A stretch of DNA of 64,000 nucleotides from JBDTVS01 sp040007095 (GTDB lineage Bacteria > Acidobacteriota > Vicinamibacteria > Vicinamibacterales > CAVVIG01): contig JBDTVS010000058.1 of NCBI GenBank assembly GCA_040007095.1, forward strand, positions 87,625 to 151,624, written 5' to 3'. Made by a program: the position numbers and the translations under genes. Numbering within the stretch: the first letter of the stretch is position 1; each line of letters starts with the position of its first letter. Below, in pieces: positions 8,300 through 17,434 of this stretch. The notes beneath the pieces are model-generated. The model was not told the origin of the DNA and ran no database searches. It worked only from the letters and a program-made list of their open reading frames with translations.

Positions 8300-9567
8300 G
8301 GATGAGTTCGGGAAGTAACGCCCAAAAGGCTATCGACCGCCGTCGACCATGAACGACGGTAGCCACTCCGGGTATGATTCGCGTTTGCAAATTCCCACGC
8401 CTGAACTCTTCGCTGTTCCAGCACGTTATTGGGCCATTCTGACATTTTGTTACACGAGGCAATAATGGACTCGATCAAGTCGCGGTCAGATGAGCCGTCG
8501 ACAATTATTGGTTCCGCGCCAGCGTCCAGCCCGCATAAAGCCGTCGTGATGGGTAGGAGCCCCATATGCAGGCATTGAACCGCGGCTCCCGAGCACCCCT
8601 CGCAGCCTGTCGGGTAAACCAGCCCAACACAAGAGTTCGCCAATTCGGCAAACTCTTCTCCCAACGGATCAAGATACCCCCGCAGGACGATATTTGGAGC
8701 ACTATCCAGCCGGTCGCCATAGCACTCGCGGATATCCAGATCGTTGCGCACGTCGTGATGTGGCCCAAAGCCGCAAATGACGAGTTCCAAATCCTCCATC
8801 TGCAGAAACGCCTCAATTGCAAGATCCAGCCCCTTATGAACCCAGCCCGGTCCTCCAAACCAAAGAAAGCGTCTTTTGGCTCTTTCCCAACTCTTGTTGC
8901 GTAACGGCTCATGAGTGCGCACCGCGCTGATCCAAAGCTTGTGAATCTTGGCCGTGTCTTTTCCAAATGTTGCGTTTATTGCTTCGTTCCCAAATGACGT
9001 AATCAAATTAGCGTGATGGGAACCAAGAAGAGCCGGCGTAAGCCTCACGGGAGCAATCTCACAGTTCGTTCGGTCTCGCAACCAAGAGAGGCGTTGCAGT
9101 TCTGCCTGATTCCAGGTTAGCCAGTGGGCGCCCGTGGCATAGAAGAGCGTAAGAGCGGCGGGATTCGCCTCTATCCAACGCGGCAGATTGGTCCATTCGT
9201 CGACGATGACGTCGTACCGTGTAATATCCGGAACGCATGCGCCCAATCGATCATCGACAACGTCGACGATGTACCCGCGAACAATGAACTGCCTCACCAT
9301 CTCGAGAGATTCCCACCACATTGTATGGCTTGAGAAGGCTCCTGCGACCAGCCTGGACGAGTGATCCCACTCTGGACTTGCCCATTCTCGGGCCTGAGCA
9401 TTGGGTAAAGTCGTGTAGTAACGTGCGAACTTTGATACGTAAGAAATTAAGCAGCGCCCAATGGGCCTCTGGTTCGTCTCGAGGCCGAGGTTGGGAACCC
9501 ACGCGCGTTTCAACACCTGCTTCTGTCGATACCAGTGGAGCGGCCACCGGAGTACGTTGCTAATCAT
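8296..9567 (-). CDS. Glycosyltransferase family 4-like (GT-B)
   Basis: A 423-residue GT-B enzyme. The C-terminal donor-binding lobe shows FLWFGGPGWVHKGLDLAIEAF, LELVICGFGP, and a YPTGCEGCSGAAVQCLHMGL segment in the place of the usual E-x7-E block, ending with an Ala-Gly-like nucleotide pocket. ATG 9567 overlaps the end of the Wzt-like gene by 8 bp and has AAGG nine bases upstream; the upstream Met at 9600 would overlap further. The Cys-rich EGCSG motif is unusual, since most GT4 enzymes have EGFG there. Acceptor and donor are unknown. Confidence 0.75.
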   Translation of the reverse strand: MISNVLRWPLHWYRQKQVLKRAWVPNLGLETNQRPIGRCLISYVSKFARYYTTLPNAQAREWASPEWDHSSRLVAGAFSSHTMWWESLEMVRQFIVRGYIVDVVDDRLGACVPDITRYDVIVDEWTNLPRWIEANPAALTLFYATGAHWLTWNQAELQRLSWLRDRTNCEIAPVRLTPALLGSHHANLITSFGNEAINATFGKDTAKIHKLWISAVRTHEPLRNKSWERAKRRFLWFGGPGWVHKGLDLAIEAFLQMEDLELVICGFGPHHDVRNDLDIRECYGDRLDSAPNIVLRGYLDPLGEEFAELANSCVGLVYPTGCEGCSGAAVQCLHMGLLPITTALCGLDAGAEPIIVDGSSDRDLIESIIASCNKMSEWPNNVLEQRRVQAWEFANANHTRSGYRRSWSTAVDSLLGVTSRTHP

Positions 9568-10834
9568 GCGACGAAGCCTTGATAACTCGCAGCTGTGCAT
9601 TTAGAAGTGGACCCACCGCGCCGCCCCAAGCTTGGTGAAAATATGGCCCCCTTCTATGATTGTCGTCTTCGATCATACATGACAACACGTCATCGACATG
9701 CGCGTGATAGACAGACGCGTCGGGACTGACCACGGACATGCCAAAGGAGTGCCAACCAGGATTGACGAGGTAGGCAGGAATGGTCCACACAATCTCCACG
9801 TCGTTCTCATTTGCAGCACTGGCCGACATTACTGGCTTGTGTAGGTCGGTAGCCACCAACGCCAACGAACCCTCTCGGTGTACGTAGAAAAAGAAATTCA
9901 CCAAGACTTGTCCCGCAAAGTGGACCTTGTAACTAATGTTGAATTCTGTCCCATTAGTGAGCACTTCTGTTGGTCTCGATGCACTCACGATTTCGACGAC
10001 TGGTCCCCTGGACGTTCCTTTGCCTTGGAACTTCACCGATGTTTCGGCGGATGTCGATGAATTGAGATAATCACTGATAACTCTGTCCACACGACCAGCG
10101 GAGGCAAGGGTTCCCTGACTTAGGAGAAATCCTTGCGTACAAAGGGTTGCAATTGCACTCAGATTGTGACTCACGAAAATTACCGTGCGGCCGCCCAGCG
10201 CAACCTCGCCCATTTTGCCCAGGCACTTCTTTTGAAACTGAGCATCGCCAACGGCCAATACCTCATCAACGATCAGAATTTCCTGCTCCAGATGCGCGGC
10301 CACGGCAAACGCGAGGCGAACATACATGCCGCTGCTGTAACGCTTGACGGGAGTATCAAGAAATTTGGCGATTTCCGCAAAGGCAACAATTTCGTCGAAC
10401 TTGCGAATTATCTCAGCGCGCGTCATTCCGAGTATGGCGCCGTTTAAAAAAATATTTTCCCGCCCGGTCAGTTCCGGATGAAACCCGGTGCCGACCTCGA
10501 GTAGACTCGCGACGCGACCTCCGAGCGTCACTCGGCCTTCGGTTGGTTCCGTGACACGGCTTAAAATTTTGAGAAGTGTGCTCTTGCCAGCTCCGTTTCG
10601 GCCAATGATTCCGGCCACCTCGCCTTGCTTTACCTCGAACGAGACGTCCTTGAGCGCCCAAAAATCCTTTGGACCGGAAGCTGGCGGTTGGACGACGTGC
10701 CGGAACCATCGTAACGGCGAGGTTAGCTTCGAGGCCAGCACGTCACGCAACGCGACGTAGCGCTGACCCTCTGGCTGGTGGCGAATTCGATATCGTTTAC
10801 CGAGGTTGTCGACCGCGATCATGGATTCGCTCAT
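9560..10834 (-). CDS. wzt: Wzt-like polysaccharide ABC exporter, ATP-binding subunit
   Basis: A 424-residue ATPase powering export of a finished lipid-linked polysaccharide with the adjacent permease. Walker A GRNGAGKST is at 78-86, the signature YSSGM at 166-170, and Walker B ILIVDE at 186-191. About 165 extra residues follow the nucleotide-binding domain (LNSSTSAETSVKFQGKG to the end). That matches the C-terminal carbohydrate-binding (Wzt_C) domain that recognises the capped, often methylated, end of the glycan in O9a-type systems. Methyltransferases in the same operon fit such end recognition. It lies 10 bp from the permease gene. Confidence 0.92.
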   Translation of the reverse strand: MSESMIAVDNLGKRYRIRHQPEGQRYVALRDVLASKLTSPLRWFRHVVQPPASGPKDFWALKDVSFEVKQGEVAGIIGRNGAGKSTLLKILSRVTEPTEGRVTLGGRVASLLEVGTGFHPELTGRENIFLNGAILGMTRAEIIRKFDEIVAFAEIAKFLDTPVKRYSSGMYVRLAFAVAAHLEQEILIVDEVLAVGDAQFQKKCLGKMGEVALGGRTVIFVSHNLSAIATLCTQGFLLSQGTLASAGRVDRVISDYLNSSTSAETSVKFQGKGTSRGPVVEIVSASRPTEVLTNGTEFNISYKVHFAGQVLVNFFFYVHREGSLALVATDLHKPVMSASAANENDVEIVWTIPAYLVNPGWHSFGMSVVSPDASVYHAHVDDVLSCMIEDDNHRRGPYFHQAWGGAVGPLLNAQLRVIKASSHD

Positions 10835-10844
10835 AGGGCCGCGG

Positions 10845-11657
10845 TTAAATCACGTCGGCGAAGCCGCGCTCCATGCGCCGGAAGTACCAAACACCGAGGG
10901 CCAAGGCTGATCCGGTCACGACCAAGGAGAGACCAAGAGCGCTCGGCGTGAGCGGCGGCTGGCCGCGGAGAATCGACCAGCGGAAGCCGTCGATGATTCC
11001 CACCATCGGATTGAGCGCGTAGAGCGTGCGCCAGCGTTCGGGAACCTTGTCCGTAGTGAAGGCAATGGGCGAGATGAACAATCCGAATTGGACAATAAAG
11101 GGCACGATGTGACGGAAGTCGCGGTACTCGACATTGAGCGCCGCGAGGAACAGGCCAGCTCCGAGCGACAGGCCAAAGGCGAGCAACACAAAGACAGGTA
11201 AAACCAGCAGGTGCCAGCCCGGAGCAATCTTGTACCAGAGCATGAGACTGGCCAGCAAGCCTAGTGTGATCAGGAAGTCTACAAACGCGGTTGCGACGGC
11301 GGCGCTAGGAACAAGCAGCCGAGGAAAGTAGACTTTCGAAATCAAATTGGCATTGCCGATTAGGCTGCCCGATGACTCCGACAAGGCTGACGAAAAAAAC
11401 TGCCACGGTAGTACCGCGGCGAACACCAAGATGGGCTCGGGCGCTCGCCCTGGTTGGATGCCCATGAGTCTGCGGAATCCCACAAACACCAACATAGTCA
11501 GTGCTGGGCGAAGGAGCGCCCACGCTACACCGATGACTGTCTGCTTGTAGCGGACCACGATATCGCGCCAGGCGAGAAAATACATGAGCTCGCGGTAACG
11601 CCACAAGTCACGCCAATAGCCTTTTGCCGCAAGGCCTGGGCCGATGACGAGTTTCAA
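10845..11657 (-). CDS. wzm: Wzm-like polysaccharide ABC exporter, permease subunit
   Basis: A 270-residue ABC-2 type membrane protein with six hydrophobic segments. YRELMYFLAWRDIVVRYKQT at the N-terminus and LNPMVGIIDGFRWSILRG near the C-terminus are the classic Wzm/TagG blocks. Its start overlaps the stop of the AsnB-fusion gene by 4 bp, and the ATPase gene follows after 10 bp, so exporter subunits are made together. With the Wzt-like subunit it would flip a complete polymer on undecaprenyl pyrophosphate across the inner membrane. Confidence 0.92.
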   Translation of the reverse strand: MKLVIGPGLAAKGYWRDLWRYRELMYFLAWRDIVVRYKQTVIGVAWALLRPALTMLVFVGFRRLMGIQPGRAPEPILVFAAVLPWQFFSSALSESSGSLIGNANLISKVYFPRLLVPSAAVATAFVDFLITLGLLASLMLWYKIAPGWHLLVLPVFVLLAFGLSLGAGLFLAALNVEYRDFRHIVPFIVQFGLFISPIAFTTDKVPERWRTLYALNPMVGIIDGFRWSILRGQPPLTPSALGLSLVVTGSALALGVWYFRRMERGFADVI

Positions 11658-14545
11658 GAGGGACTCGCCAGCGCCTCTCGGACGATCGCCTCGGCGCGCT
11701 GCGTGAACGCAAGACGCGAGTAGTAATTAAGGCCGCTTTGCACGCTTCCCCTTCCTTGGTCCAGCGTTTCAAGAACGCGCTGAACGACGTCCGCTTGATT
11801 CGAGGGGTCAACGAGACGGCCGAGCGCGCCGTTCAAAAGAGCCTCTCGACCTCCGTCGAGGATACTGCCCATGACAGGAAGCCCGCATGCAAGCGCCTCG
11901 AGTAACACGATGCCAAATCCCTCCCCTCGGCTCGGCATCACATACGCATCGGCAAGCCGATAGTAGTGCGCTTTCTGCTCTTCGGGCACGAAGCCCGTGA
12001 ATACGACGCGATCAGTTAGACCTAGAGCCTCGACCTTGCGTTCGAGGCGTTCTCGGTCGCCCCCTTCGCCGCAGATCAAGTAACTGATATTCGGAACTTG
12101 CCTCGCCAGCGCGGGAAGCGCCTCGATAATCTCGTCGAACCCCTTGGATCGCTCTTCACTAGCGAGGCGGCCGAGCGTCATGATGACGGTCCGATCTCTG
12201 AGCCCGAGTCGATCGGCGAGTTGCTCCAGCTTGGGCCCGGGGCCGTACGTCTGAAGCTCGACGCAATTCGGCAGAAGACGAAACGTTGCCAAGTCCAGGC
12301 CCGTCCACCCTGCGAAACGGTTCAGAGTTAGTTGGCTGACACTCGCAATCACCGTGAATCGCGATAGGGCCGGCTTTGTCAGAATGTTCCTATGCGGGGA
12401 CCACGCATCTATCCCGTGAATGACAAGGATCGATGGCATTTTTCGCAGGAAGCCAAGAAATGCGCCGAGTGGCGCCAAATTGATGTGGCCAACAATTAGG
12501 ATATCAACGGACCCGAGAAGCACCTCGGAAAGTGCGGTCCAGACAAACCTCATCTTGCTGCCAGCCGCACTCGCAACAAACTTGATCCGCGGCGGGATTG
12601 GCCCAACGCGTGCGGATATCATGCGCGGTATTGCGACAACCTCCTCACATTCGGAGACCGAAGCTATCGACTCGAGCAGATCGCGATTGAATTTTGCGAT
12701 GCCGCCCGTCCCACCAAAGGCATCTGTGACGAGCGCAAGGGCGCGGAAGACGCGCGGCTGCGGTGGCAGTATGCGTTTCGCCCAGCTTCGTAATCCCCGC
12801 TCACATTGCTTATGGCCGGACGATTTCGCTATCCACTGCTGCACCGGGGTGCCGAAGCCGGTTTTTCGGCGAGAAATCAACTTCTCCGGGACGGGCGTCG
12901 GAAGAACGCCTGCGAGATCGCGCTTCGTCGGATAGTGTTGGGAAACGATCAAAGGTGCCAAAGTTCGGAAGAGTTGCACGTCAACAAGCGGCACCCGAAT
13001 CTCCAGGGAATGTGCCATGCCAGCCCAATCAGCGTCGCGGAGCAGTTGGTTGCGCATGTACCAACTGAGTTCCAAGGCGGAGACGCGCGACCTCACCTCG
13101 CGGATCCCGTGGACGGTTGCCTCCAGGCTCTCTAAAATTCCAAGCGTTTCCAGACCAGCCTTAACCGTCGCGCGGTCCAGAACAGACTCGGCTTCCCATG
13201 GCATGAATAATGCCCGGCGAAGCAAATAGGCGCCGGCGTAGGTCGAGCCGTACTCCAAGGCGCCAGCGTATTTTGGAGAGGTCAAGGAGCCAAGGAACGT
13301 CGCCAATCCACGCCTAACGACACGACCGGCAAACGGGAAACGTCGTCCGAGACCAAGCCACTTTACGACCTGGGGCACTTGCGAGTAACTCGGGTATCCG
13401 CCGAAAAGCTCATCCCCACCCAGACCGGACAGCGCTACCTTCATTCCCGACCGTGCCGCGGCGCGACTGACGAAATACGTGTTGACGCCATCGATGGTCG
13501 GCTGATCCATCGCCTCCACTATTTGCGCCAGCTCAGACTCGAAATCCTCCTGAGTGATCCAATGTGCCTGGTGATGTATGCCGAATTGCTCTGCCACCTT
13601 CGCGGCGAGTGGCACTTCGTCGTTCGACGTACCCTTGAACTCTGGGAATCCTAGGGTCACGGCGTGCAACGCAGCCCCTGACTGAGAAGCAGCGAGCGCG
13701 GCCAATGTAGTGGAGTCGATACCCCCGGATAGAAATAGTCCAACTGGTACATCCGCCACCAAGTGGTTCCGGACGCTGTCGGTGACGGCCTCCTTGAGAA
13801 TCTCGGAGGCCGTCACCACCTTGGCGCTTGTCGCCTGCTCCGCGCGACGAAACTCGTCCCCAACATTAAAGAAGCGCGTCGACGAGGCGTTGCCGGCTCG
13901 GCGGACTCGCATGGACACACCAGCAGGCAGCGATCGGATTCCCTTGTAAAGCGTGTAGGGCTCAGGGACGGACCCCCAAACTAAGAACCCCACCGAACCG
14001 GCAGGCTCTCGCGCCGCGTCGACAGCGCCACCCTTGAGTAGAGATTTCACTTGCGACGCAAAGCGAAGGGTTTCGCCGTTGTCGGCGTAGTACAGTGGCT
14101 TGATGCCGAACGGGTCCCGTGCAAGGAACAGCTCCTTCTTGCGCTCGTCCCAAATCGCAAAGGCGTACATGCCGCGAAGGGCGTGCACCATCTCCTCTCC
14201 GCGGTCGGCATAGAGATGAAGGAGCACCTCCGTGTCCGAATTTGAGTGGAAGCGATAACCTTTCGACTCCAGCTCCGTCTTGAGTTCTCGGTGATTGTAG
14301 ATTTCGCCGTTGAATGTGACACGTAGACTTCCGTCAGCGGTAGCCATGGGCTGTGCGCCGGCATCACTGAGGTCAATTATCGCCAGCCGACGGTGGGCGA
14401 GTCCTGTGCGCTCGTCGGCAGAAATCCAGAGACCCGCTCCATCGGGTCCACGCGACCGCATCGACTCACGGATACGAAGCAATTCCTCTCGATCGACCGG
14501 GGGGGCCGCGTCGTCGTACGCAAAGACACCCGCTACGCCGCACAT
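11654..14545 (-). CDS. Asparagine synthase (glutamine-hydrolysing) fused to a GT4 glycosyltransferase
   Basis: One uninterrupted 963-residue frame encodes two enzymes. Residues 1-590 are an AsnB-type amidotransferase: the Cys2 nucleophile in MCGVAGVF, FNGEIYN, the glutaminase end, and the PP-loop LSGGIDS at 273-278 with LSGLGGDELFGGY near 375. Residues 600-963 are a GT4: VTDAFGGTGGIAKFNRDL acceptor lobe, LICGEGGDRERLE, and the donor E-x7-E in EGFGIVLLE (875-883). The junction (about 580-600) has no stop or low-complexity linker. AsnB-like proteins in polysaccharide loci may amidate uronic acids or peptides. The fusion suggests amidation coupled to sugar transfer, which is inference. Confidence 0.9.
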   Translation of the reverse strand: MCGVAGVFAYDDAAPPVDREELLRIRESMRSRGPDGAGLWISADERTGLAHRRLAIIDLSDAGAQPMATADGSLRVTFNGEIYNHRELKTELESKGYRFHSNSDTEVLLHLYADRGEEMVHALRGMYAFAIWDERKKELFLARDPFGIKPLYYADNGETLRFASQVKSLLKGGAVDAAREPAGSVGFLVWGSVPEPYTLYKGIRSLPAGVSMRVRRAGNASSTRFFNVGDEFRRAEQATSAKVVTASEILKEAVTDSVRNHLVADVPVGLFLSGGIDSTTLAALAASQSGAALHAVTLGFPEFKGTSNDEVPLAAKVAEQFGIHHQAHWITQEDFESELAQIVEAMDQPTIDGVNTYFVSRAAARSGMKVALSGLGGDELFGGYPSYSQVPQVVKWLGLGRRFPFAGRVVRRGLATFLGSLTSPKYAGALEYGSTYAGAYLLRRALFMPWEAESVLDRATVKAGLETLGILESLEATVHGIREVRSRVSALELSWYMRNQLLRDADWAGMAHSLEIRVPLVDVQLFRTLAPLIVSQHYPTKRDLAGVLPTPVPEKLISRRKTGFGTPVQQWIAKSSGHKQCERGLRSWAKRILPPQPRVFRALALVTDAFGGTGGIAKFNRDLLESIASVSECEEVVAIPRMISARVGPIPPRIKFVASAAGSKMRFVWTALSEVLLGSVDILIVGHINLAPLGAFLGFLRKMPSILVIHGIDAWSPHRNILTKPALSRFTVIASVSQLTLNRFAGWTGLDLATFRLLPNCVELQTYGPGPKLEQLADRLGLRDRTVIMTLGRLASEERSKGFDEIIEALPALARQVPNISYLICGEGGDRERLERKVEALGLTDRVVFTGFVPEEQKAHYYRLADAYVMPSRGEGFGIVLLEALACGLPVMGSILDGGREALLNGALGRLVDPSNQADVVQRVLETLDQGRGSVQSGLNYYSRLAFTQRAEAIVREALASPS

Positions 14546-14639
14546 TTATAGGCTAGCCTGCAATACTGTAGTGTGCGTGCACGGTCCTGTCACAAACCCC
14601 ACACCCACAAAGAACATTCGAGCTTGAGCTCGGGCGCGC

Positions 14640-16103
14640 TCACTTCGTGCTTCGCATTTCTCCCATTTCTGGCATCGTCACGAGACCTATTCTTGCGCTG
14701 TGGGCCGGAGGAGTCTGAAGCTCCAGAGTTGACGAAGCCAGCCGACGCTGAAGAATCTCGACAATCGAGCTGAGCGCCACCGCATGGCGCACAGACAACT
14801 CGGCTGGGTACTGGAAGTTGACGTAGCCGACCGTCGAAAGCGGGATTCGAACGGTACAGCACCGATCCGCACTCGCTGCGTCGCCGCGGTGCTCGTACAC
14901 ATGGCCCATCAGGGACATCCGCACGTGTGCGCAACGGAATTCTTGACCGACGTCCCGAACGATCTCCCAGTGGTCGTCGGCGCCGGCAACCTTGGCGAAC
15001 CGGTCTTCAATCCCTCTCACGTACAGACGCGCGTTCAGGATATGCCGGAACGTCCCGGTCACCACGAGTTCCCGAGCAGTGTCGAATTCGCGGTATCCGA
15101 CCAGCCGCACGCCAATCGATGCGGCCGCACAGAATCCTACCAGCAGCAGGCTATCGAACCGGCTGGCCGTCATGGTCTGGAGGAGGGAAAAGGCCGCGGC
15201 GATGCCGCACACGCCGTACAGGATCAACGCCACCTGCCGAGAGCTGAGACCGCGATCGAGTAGGCGATGGTGAATATGATTGCGGTCGGGGCTAAAGACC
15301 GGCTGATGCCGCAGGAAGCGCCGGACGACCGACAGTCCTGCGTCGAGTAGGGGCACAGACAAGGCCATCAGCGGCGCCGTCATGCCCAGAAGTGTCGCGG
15401 ACTTCTGACTCCAGATGGCCCCCAAGCACCCGAGAACGAACCCTATCGTCAGGCTGCCGCTGTCGCCCAGAAAAATCGACGCAGGGTTGAAATTGTATCG
15501 TAGGAAGGCGAGCAATGCGCCCACGAGAGGCGCCGTGGCAAGTGCCAGCGCGGCGTTCTTCTGAAGCAACGCCGCGGCCAGCGTCGTGAAGGCGGCAAAC
15601 AGCCCGACGCCCGAGGCGAGTCCGTCGACGCCGTCAATCAGGTTGAACGCGTTGGTGCAGGCCACCAGCCACAGAATGGTGATTGGCAGACTCCACAGGC
15701 CAGGAGCCACGTGGCCGGCCGCGCCGCTTACATGCACTCCAGCCGCATAGGCAATGCACGCCGCCACGGTCTCGGGGATGAGCTTTTGCCAGGCGTTCAT
15801 CGGCACGATGTCGTCCAGCAGACCGGTCGCGAACACGACGAACGTCGCGGGCAGCAGGCTGACGATCAATGGAAGGTTCACGCTATCAGCGGCGTTCAGG
15901 GGGGAAACAACAAGGATCGCGACCGGCACCAGGCACGAAATGGCGATCGCAATTCCCCCGGTGCGAGGTGTCGGCACGCTGTGGTTGCGGCGAGCGTTCG
16001 GCCGGTCGACCAGACCGTAGCGTCGCGACCAGGCCGCGACGACAGGCGTCAGGCCGTAACAGCAAACAAAGGAGGTCAGTGCAAGAAAGAGGATGGAGTA
16101 CAC
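14640..16103 (-). CDS. WecA/TagO-like undecaprenyl-phosphate sugar-1-phosphate transferase
   Basis: This enzyme would start glycan assembly by moving a sugar-1-phosphate (usually HexNAc-P) onto undecaprenyl phosphate. Family blocks: GLLDD (94-98, Mg-binding Asp pair), NAFNLIDGVDG (151-161), FLGDSGS (211-217), and DRNHIHHRLLDRG (273-285). There are about ten to eleven membrane segments. The protein is 487 residues, about 130 longer than plain WecA. The extra soluble C-terminus (from about 350) has a mixed alpha/beta pattern with RHILNARLYVRGIED, function unknown. It lies 17 bp downstream of the GT4 gene at 16120. Confidence 0.92.
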   Translation of the reverse strand: MYSILFLALTSFVCCYGLTPVVAAWSRRYGLVDRPNARRNHSVPTPRTGGIAIAISCLVPVAILVVSPLNAADSVNLPLIVSLLPATFVVFATGLLDDIVPMNAWQKLIPETVAACIAYAAGVHVSGAAGHVAPGLWSLPITILWLVACTNAFNLIDGVDGLASGVGLFAAFTTLAAALLQKNAALALATAPLVGALLAFLRYNFNPASIFLGDSGSLTIGFVLGCLGAIWSQKSATLLGMTAPLMALSVPLLDAGLSVVRRFLRHQPVFSPDRNHIHHRLLDRGLSSRQVALILYGVCGIAAAFSLLQTMTASRFDSLLLVGFCAAASIGVRLVGYREFDTARELVVTGTFRHILNARLYVRGIEDRFAKVAGADDHWEIVRDVGQEFRCAHVRMSLMGHVYEHRGDAASADRCCTVRIPLSTVGYVNFQYPAELSVRHAVALSSIVEILQRRLASSTLELQTPPAHSARIGLVTMPEMGEMRSTK

Positions 16104-16119
16104 GTGAGGCTCCTGCGCT

Positions 16120-17346
16120 TCAAAACTGAGGAGACCGTTCAGGCTGCACTATCTTTCGGCCGGCAACGGCTCCGGCGGCGTCTTCGAGGACAGAGACCAT
16201 CTGTCCAAGCAGGCGCTCGCTGGTGCGTACGGATTCAGGCGTTCGTGCGGGCGCGGTGGCGCGGGTGGCCGCCGTCTCGATGTGTTTGGCGACCGCGTCC
16301 ACGTCGCCATGGATGGCGCTGAACGCCGGGGCCAACTCGGTCACATGACTCTGCTCTGGCCCGATGTACAAGTACGGAATACCCAGGGCACGGATGTTGT
16401 AGACCTTGCACGGATGGACGATGCCGACAAACGGATCGCCCATCACGACCGTGTGCAGGTCTGCCGACGACAAGGAGGCTGCCAGCTTGTTCAGCGGCTG
16501 ATACGGCACGATCACGATGTTCGTCAGCCCATGACGCGCGACAAACTGCCGCACTGTCTCGAACTCGCTGCCACCGCCGGCGAAGCAGAAGGCAATGTCC
16601 CCGCGATCGCGCAGCTTCCGTGCCGCCTCGAGCAGCGTGGCAAGGGGATGACAAGGACTGTGGTTCCCCGAGTACATGACGACGAACTTTCCATTAAGCC
16701 CGTGCTTTGTCCTGAAGTCGTCTCGCCCTTCCGCGTCGTACCGCACCGCATCGTCGTGGGACCAGGGGGGGACAGTGACGATTCGACCCGCATCGATACC
16801 CTTCTCTTCGATGAGCTTCGCCATGAAACGGTCGAGCACGATGACGACGGCAGCGGCGTGCAGGCTTTGCCGCAGGATGGCCTGAAGGAACTTGGTTGTC
16901 CGCGAACCTTGACGAAGCCAGCCGGCCGCCACGGCCTCGTCCGGGTTGAGGTCCATCACCCAGAACGCGAACCGGCCGCCCTTGATTCGAGCGAAGTGTG
17001 CGCCCAACCAGGAGATGAGCGGGGGCGACGTCATCCCGACCACAACGTCGAACCGGCGCAGCGCAACGAGGTGCAGAGTGCAATTCACGATATAGCTGCC
17101 GAAATCGGCCGCCCGCCGCCAGCGAGTCTTTTTGCCGAAGCCAAAATTCGAGATGCGGCGAATCTCGACGCCGCGCCACGTCTCGCGAGGAGGATATCGT
17201 TCGCCGGGGTTGTCGTACGCCCGCCGGCTGCAGACAACAGTGACGTCGTGTCCACGGTCGACCAGAGCCGCCGCGAGATCGCTGGCGTACTGCGACGTCG
17301 ACGCAACGTCGGGATAGAAGGTCTGGTTGAGAAACAAGACTCGCAC
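16120..17346 (-). CDS. Glycosyltransferase family 4 (WcaI/WbuB-like)
   Basis: A 408-residue GT-B enzyme. The N-terminus VLFLNQTFYPDVASTSQYASDL and DVVVGMTSPPLISWLGAHF match the WcaI/WbuB group that adds the second sugar to undecaprenyl-PP-HexNAc. FVVMYSGNHSPCHPLATLLEA opens the donor lobe. The frame is open to 17391 (GTG), but GTG 17346 starts right at the conserved VRVLFLNQ strand and is preferred. Placement right before the initiating transferase supports an early step in repeat-unit assembly. Confidence 0.87.
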   Translation of the reverse strand: MRVLFLNQTFYPDVASTSQYASDLAAALVDRGHDVTVVCSRRAYDNPGERYPPRETWRGVEIRRISNFGFGKKTRWRRAADFGSYIVNCTLHLVALRRFDVVVGMTSPPLISWLGAHFARIKGGRFAFWVMDLNPDEAVAAGWLRQGSRTTKFLQAILRQSLHAAAVVIVLDRFMAKLIEEKGIDAGRIVTVPPWSHDDAVRYDAEGRDDFRTKHGLNGKFVVMYSGNHSPCHPLATLLEAARKLRDRGDIAFCFAGGGSEFETVRQFVARHGLTNIVIVPYQPLNKLAASLSSADLHTVVMGDPFVGIVHPCKVYNIRALGIPYLYIGPEQSHVTELAPAFSAIHGDVDAVAKHIETAATRATAPARTPESVRTSERLLGQMVSVLEDAAGAVAGRKIVQPERSPQF

Positions 17347-17434
17347 GTTGAGAAATCTGTTCTTGCCTTCGAGGATGCTGAGCGCACCCACGAAGAACTA
17401 TCTCGGTGGATTCGGTGAGCTCGGTGCTGGAGGA

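Noticed and set aside
16282..17418. 378-codon open frame on the plus strand
   Set aside because: It is antisense to a GT4 glycosyltransferase with clear motifs; no recognisable protein features.
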